A DNA stretch of 39,414 nucleotides from Candidatus Nomurabacteria bacterium (GTDB lineage Bacteria > Patescibacteriota > Minisyncoccia > Phycocordibacterales > CAIJYI01): NCBI GenBank assembly GCA_943356445.1, contig CALREZ010000001.1, positions 79,818-119,231 on the forward strand. Reading direction: 5' to 3'. The position numbers and the translations under genes were made by a program. A model generated the notes under the pieces. The model was given only the letters and a program-made list of their open reading frames with translations. It was not told the origin of the DNA and did no database searches. Shown in pieces: positions 35,594 to 39,414 of the stretch; position 1 is the stretch's first letter, and every line of letters starts with the position of its first letter.

Positions 35594-36466
35594 ATGCTTA
35601 CGCTTAAACAGTACATTCTTCACGCCGACGAGAAACATTCCGCTCTCGGACATTTCAATATCTCAAATCTTGAAGGGCTTCGGGCGATATTTACCGTCGC
35701 AAAAAGATTGAAGCTCCCGATCATTATCGGGACGTCCGAAAGCGAGAGGGAATTTATCGGAGTGAAGCAGTGCGTGGCGCTGGTGAAGAGTCTTCGCGAG
35801 GAATTTAAGTACCCGATATTTTTGAACGCGGATCATACTTATTCTTTCAATAAAGTAAAAGAGGCGATTGACGCCGGGTATGATGCGGTAATTTTTGACG
35901 GAGCGAAATTGACGCTTGCGGAAAATATACAGCAGACGAAAGAGTGCGTGGAATACGCGAGAAGCGTGAACCCCGATATCGTCGTTGAAGGAGAACTCGG
36001 TTATATCGGCACTTCTTCAAAAATGATGGAAACGCTGCCGGATGACGTAAAAGTCGCTTTAAGCAATCTTACCAAACCCGAAGACGCGGAACGTTTCGTC
36101 AAAGAAACCGGCGTTGATTTTCTCGCTCCTTCCGTCGGAAATATCCACGGAATGTTGGCTCATGCAAAAAATCCTGATCTTGATATTGAACGAATCAAAG
36201 AAATTCGCGAACGCGCCGGAGTGCCTTTAATCTTGCACGGCGGTTCGGGCATTTCCGACCATGACTTCCGACGCGCGATATTGGCCGGAGTCGCGGTCGT
36301 TCATATCAATACGGAACTCCGCCGAGCCTTCAGAACGGCGCTTGAAGACAGCCTCAAAAACAACCCTGACGAAATAGCCCCGTATCGCTTGATGGAAAAC
36401 CCTGTTTACGAGATGGAAAAGGTGGTGGAAGAGAAACTCAAAGTCTTTACGGTTCACGGGGAATAA
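35594..36466 (+). CDS. fba: Class II fructose-1,6-bisphosphate aldolase family protein
   Basis: LGHFNISNLEGLRAI, FLNADHTYSF, VEGELGYIG, LHGGSGISD, INTELRRAF. Confidence 0.92.
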   Translation: MLTLKQYILHADEKHSALGHFNISNLEGLRAIFTVAKRLKLPIIIGTSESEREFIGVKQCVALVKSLREEFKYPIFLNADHTYSFNKVKEAIDAGYDAVIFDGAKLTLAENIQQTKECVEYARSVNPDIVVEGELGYIGTSSKMMETLPDDVKVALSNLTKPEDAERFVKETGVDFLAPSVGNIHGMLAHAKNPDLDIERIKEIRERAGVPLILHGGSGISDHDFRRAILAGVAVVHINTELRRAFRTALEDSLKNNPDEIAPYRLMENPVYEMEKVVEEKLKVFTVHGE

Positions 36467-36516
36467 GAGAAACGGAAACTTTTGACTTTACTGTTGATTT
36501 ATGTATAATAGAGCCC

Positions 36517-37149
36517 ATGCTTAAACTTACCATACAAGAGAGGGATGTGAAGGACACCGCGGCATCTTTTCGCGCGAAAGGGCTTTTGCCTTGCGTCTAT
36601 TACGGCCCGAAAGATACACCGGTTTCCATTGTTACCGATCAGACCGAATTTTTAAAGGTCTTAAAGCAGGCCGGGGAATCCACGGTCGTCGCTTTGGTGA
36701 ACGGAAAAGAAGAAATTGAGGTCCTTATCCATGACGTATCTTATGATCCGGTCAAAGGTCAGGTTATTCACGTTGACTTCTACGTTCCGGAGAAAGGAAA
36801 GACGGTTGAGGTTGAAGTTCCGATTGAATTCGTCGGAGTTTCCGGCGCCGTCAAAGATATGGGCGGTACTTTGGTCAAGGTTCTTCATGAACTTGAAGTG
36901 GAAGCTTTCCCGAAAGATTTGCCGAAGAATGTTGCCGTTGATATTTCCGTATTGAAAGACCTTGAATCTCAGATTCTCGCGAAAGACATCAAACTTCCCA
37001 CAGGCGTTGCTTTGATTACGGATCCTGAAGAAGTGGTTGCTTCCATCTCGGTTACCGAGGAAGAAGAAGCCGCTCCGGCCGCAGACCTTGCTTCCATTGA
37101 AGTCGCGAAGAAAGGAAAGAAAGAAGAAACGGCAGAAGCGAAAAAATAA
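36517..37149 (+). CDS. rplY: 50S ribosomal protein L25/CTC
   Basis: LPCVYYGPKDTPVSIV, VLIHDVSYDPVKGQVIHVDFY, VPIEFVGVSGAVKDMGGTLVKVLHELEVEAFPKDLP. Confidence 0.95.
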   Translation: MLKLTIQERDVKDTAASFRAKGLLPCVYYGPKDTPVSIVTDQTEFLKVLKQAGESTVVALVNGKEEIEVLIHDVSYDPVKGQVIHVDFYVPEKGKTVEVEVPIEFVGVSGAVKDMGGTLVKVLHELEVEAFPKDLPKNVAVDISVLKDLESQILAKDIKLPTGVALITDPEEVVASISVTEEEEAAPAADLASIEVAKKGKKEETAEAKK

Positions 37150-37159
37150 TAACACATCA

Positions 37160-37192
37160 AAAATCCCCGAGGGCGGTCCTCGGGGATTTTTT
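37160..37192 (+). terminator. Intrinsic terminator
   Basis: AAAATCCCCGAGG-gcggt-CCTCGGGGATTTTTTT. Confidence 0.9.
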
Positions 37193-37746
37193 TATGCTTT
37201 TGAATTGATTTTTATTCGTTCTTCTTTTGAAGGGAAACGGATATCTGAAATAAAAGAGGTTGAATTTTTTATGGAATTTTCCAGAACTTTCGCGTCGTCT
37301 TCTGACGGTTCATCTCCTTTCCAGTTGAGCACTATTCCGCCGTCTGCTCCAGCCGCCCGATAGAGTTCTTTCAATTCCTCCATTTTTGCGCGCTTGTTTT
37401 TAATAGAGGTTGAAGATCCCGAGGTTGCATCCACAAAATAGACTTTACCGGAAACGGTTATGACACAGTCAGCGCCGTAAAGAAGATCTAGAAGAGATGA
37501 AGGGGAAAGAGATTCTATCGGCGATTGCCCAGCCTCTTCTCTTTTTTGACGAACCAATTCCACCCGTTCAGGCGCGAATTGCGAAGCGAGAGCCATCAGC
37601 TCTTCTGAAGTTTTTTCCAAAGTAAAAGAGGAAATCCCATACTTGCTTCCTTTTGATATCAGTTCTTTAACTTTTGTTTCAGCCTCGGCGTTTGATTCGC
37701 TTAAAAAATGAGGGATGTGATTTTCTTCCGGAAAAAGTTCTTTCAT
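37192..37746 (-). CDS. Hypothetical protein, 184 aa
   Basis: Start set at MKELFPEENHIPHFL (ATG at 37746); the longer upstream extension overlaps the divergent gene. Confidence 0.6.
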   Translation of the reverse strand: MKELFPEENHIPHFLSESNAEAETKVKELISKGSKYGISSFTLEKTSEELMALASQFAPERVELVRQKREEAGQSPIESLSPSSLLDLLYGADCVITVSGKVYFVDATSGSSTSIKNKRAKMEELKELYRAAGADGGIVLNWKGDEPSEDDAKVLENSIKNSTSFISDIRFPSKEERIKINSKA

Positions 37747-37897
37747 ATTCGCTATTATCCTTGATTTGCGGAAAAACATCAACCTGTTGAAAATTTTTAC
37801 TGAAATTATTCGCCGAACGTGATATGATATATGGAATACGATGCAGTAAAACGGTGTTGTAAAAATACCCGATTCTCGCCGTGCAGAGAATGATTCT

Positions 37898-39265
37898 ATG
37901 AAAAAACAAAACTTTCTCTTTTTACTTTTTATCTTACTCTTATCTGCCGTCTTGCTTTCTCCTCGGGCTTTTCTCCGTGCACAATCGGCCTGTGAAAGAG
38001 GCGCGCTTATCAGTCCGAACGATAAAGCTGCGCTGCAAATAGCACTTGATGAATGCAATAAAGAAATAACGGCGCAAGACCAGCTCTTGCAGGGGAAACA
38101 GCAGGAACGCGTTTCTTACGAACGCGACGTCTCCATTTTGGGCGCTCAAATAAAAAAAGCGCAGGCTTCCATTAATGCGCGCAATATCATCATAGGGAGA
38201 TTGAAAGAAAACATCACCGAAAAAACGCAGGTCATTGAAGTCCTTTCGGATAAAATCTCCAGAGAAAAAGACTCGGTCGCTCAGCTTCTGAGGAAGATCA
38301 ACGAAATTGATCAGGCTTCCATGGCGGAGGTTGTTTTGTCAAAAAAGAATCTTTCCGATTTTTTCCTTGATATTGATTCGTTCAATTCCATAAAAGACAG
38401 TCTTCGCGAATCGCTTATCTCCATAGGAAAAGATAAAGAGCAGACCGAAACGGAAAGGGCCGCTCTGGAGGAAACCCAAAGAAAAGAAGCCGATGCTCGC
38501 GCGGAATTGGAAGCGCAGAAACGCGTCGTGCAAAAGAATGAAAAAGAAAAAGCGCAGCTGCTTTCCATTACCAAAAACAAAGAGAAAGAATATCAAAAAA
38601 TACTCTCTGAGAAAAAAGCGCTCTCCGCAAAGATTCGCGCCGCGCTCTTTGAATTGCGCGACAGCGATGGCATTCAATTCGGACAGGCCTACGAATATGC
38701 TTTGGAATCATACAGAAAAACGGGCGTTCGGCCGGCTTTCCTTCTCGCCATATTCAGCCAAGAAACCAGCTTCGGCAAAAATGTCGGTTCGTGCTATCTG
38801 AGAGATACGACTACGGGAGCCGGCGTCGGGATGAATACGGGAAAGAATTTTGCCAAGGTGATGAAACCGGGACGAGACATTGAACCGTTCCTCTCCATTA
38901 CGAGCGCTCTCGGGCGCGACCCGTTCAATACGCGCGTATCTTGCCCTCAGGAAGTCGGGTATGGCGGAGCGATGGGGCCGGCGCAATTTATTCCTTCCAC
39001 CTGGGTCGGAATGCAGCGAAGCGTTTCAAATATGCTCGGCAAAGCGCAGGTTGACCCATGGAACGCCGAAGACGCCTTTATGGCCGCATCAATTTATCTC
39101 CGAGATCTCGGCGCCGGAAAAGGCGGATACAGCGCCGAAAGAGATGCCGCTTGCCGTTATTTCTCAGGAAGCCGATGCAGCGCTTCCTCATTCGTGGCGA
39201 ACTACGGGAATTCCGTTATTGCGAAAGCTACCAGCATTCAGGAAAACCAGATTGATAAACTCTAA
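37898..39265 (+). CDS. Secreted coiled-coil protein with C-terminal SLT/MltB-like transglycosylase domain
   Basis: Signal peptide, long EnvC/PcsB-like coiled coil, then FLLAIFSQETSFGKNVGSCYL...GYGGAMGPAQFIPSTWVGM...AEDAFMAASIYLRDLGA. Confidence 0.88.
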   Translation: MKKQNFLFLLFILLLSAVLLSPRAFLRAQSACERGALISPNDKAALQIALDECNKEITAQDQLLQGKQQERVSYERDVSILGAQIKKAQASINARNIIIGRLKENITEKTQVIEVLSDKISREKDSVAQLLRKINEIDQASMAEVVLSKKNLSDFFLDIDSFNSIKDSLRESLISIGKDKEQTETERAALEETQRKEADARAELEAQKRVVQKNEKEKAQLLSITKNKEKEYQKILSEKKALSAKIRAALFELRDSDGIQFGQAYEYALESYRKTGVRPAFLLAIFSQETSFGKNVGSCYLRDTTTGAGVGMNTGKNFAKVMKPGRDIEPFLSITSALGRDPFNTRVSCPQEVGYGGAMGPAQFIPSTWVGMQRSVSNMLGKAQVDPWNAEDAFMAASIYLRDLGAGKGGYSAERDAACRYFSGSRCSASSFVANYGNSVIAKATSIQENQIDKL

Positions 39266-39340
39266 GGTTTTACAAGGGCGTATCTTGTTTGCTTGAGATG
39301 GGGTTGCAAAATATCGCGTTTTACGGTATAGTGGCTCATT

Positions 39341-39414
39341 ATGAAGAAAGCAATTCACCCAGCATATTATCCGGAGTCAAAAGCGAAATGCGTATGCGGC
39401 GCTGTTTTTACGGT
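39341..39414 (+). CDS. rpmE: 50S ribosomal protein L31 (cut by window edge)
   Basis: ATG at 39341 translates MKKAIHPAYYPESKAKCVCGAVFT. Confidence 0.85.
   Translation, partial: MKKAIHPAYYPESKAKCVCGAVFT

Noticed and set aside
1-39414. CRISPR arrays, transposons, prophage, or TGA-recoded genetic code
   Set aside because: No regular spacer-repeat arrays, transposase or integrase genes; the holin-like protein is a common chromosomal 4-TMS family; TGA ends genes such as 11300-13129 and 29215-30057.

Overview
The window is one gene-dense, mostly plus-strand segment of a bacterial chromosome using the standard code (TAA, TAG and TGA are all stops). Gene content and architecture look like a Candidate Phyla Radiation / Patescibacteria (Parcubacteria-like) genome; this is an inference, as there is no rRNA here to confirm it. 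I recognise: an FMN-binding secreted protein (cut by the left edge); a cyclic-2,3-DPG-synthetase-like P-loop protein, carbamate kinase and carbamoyltransferase cluster; a REC-only response regulator; rsmI; a DUF4015-type glycosidase-like protein; murB; a 26-aa lysine/alanine-rich peptide; secA; a dikinase-like, deaminase and MTH1-like NUDIX operon; a P-type ATPase; a HAM1/ITPase; glycerate 2-kinase; ppsA; eno; a PIN protein; gatB; gap; rpiB; an rpe-like gene; split transketolase; a CDF transporter; a PfkB kinase; class II FBA; rplY; a coiled-coil lytic transglycosylase; and the start of rpmE. The observations most worth follow-up are: (1) two classes of expression signal, with housekeeping genes having extended -10 boxes 6-8 nt from ATG (apparently leaderless, no SD) and small orphan genes having TTGACA-like promoters plus strong SDs; (2) a family of intergenic long inverted repeats with low-complexity arms and a TATCG-like loop core; (3) a carbamoyl-phosphate cluster with a non-canonical carbamoyltransferase; (4) a perfect 48-bp palindrome before secA; (5) an A8 frameshift at the PIN gene 3' end; (6) a human-MTH1-like NUDIX in an overlapping operon. 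No CRISPR array, tRNA, rRNA or transposon was seen.
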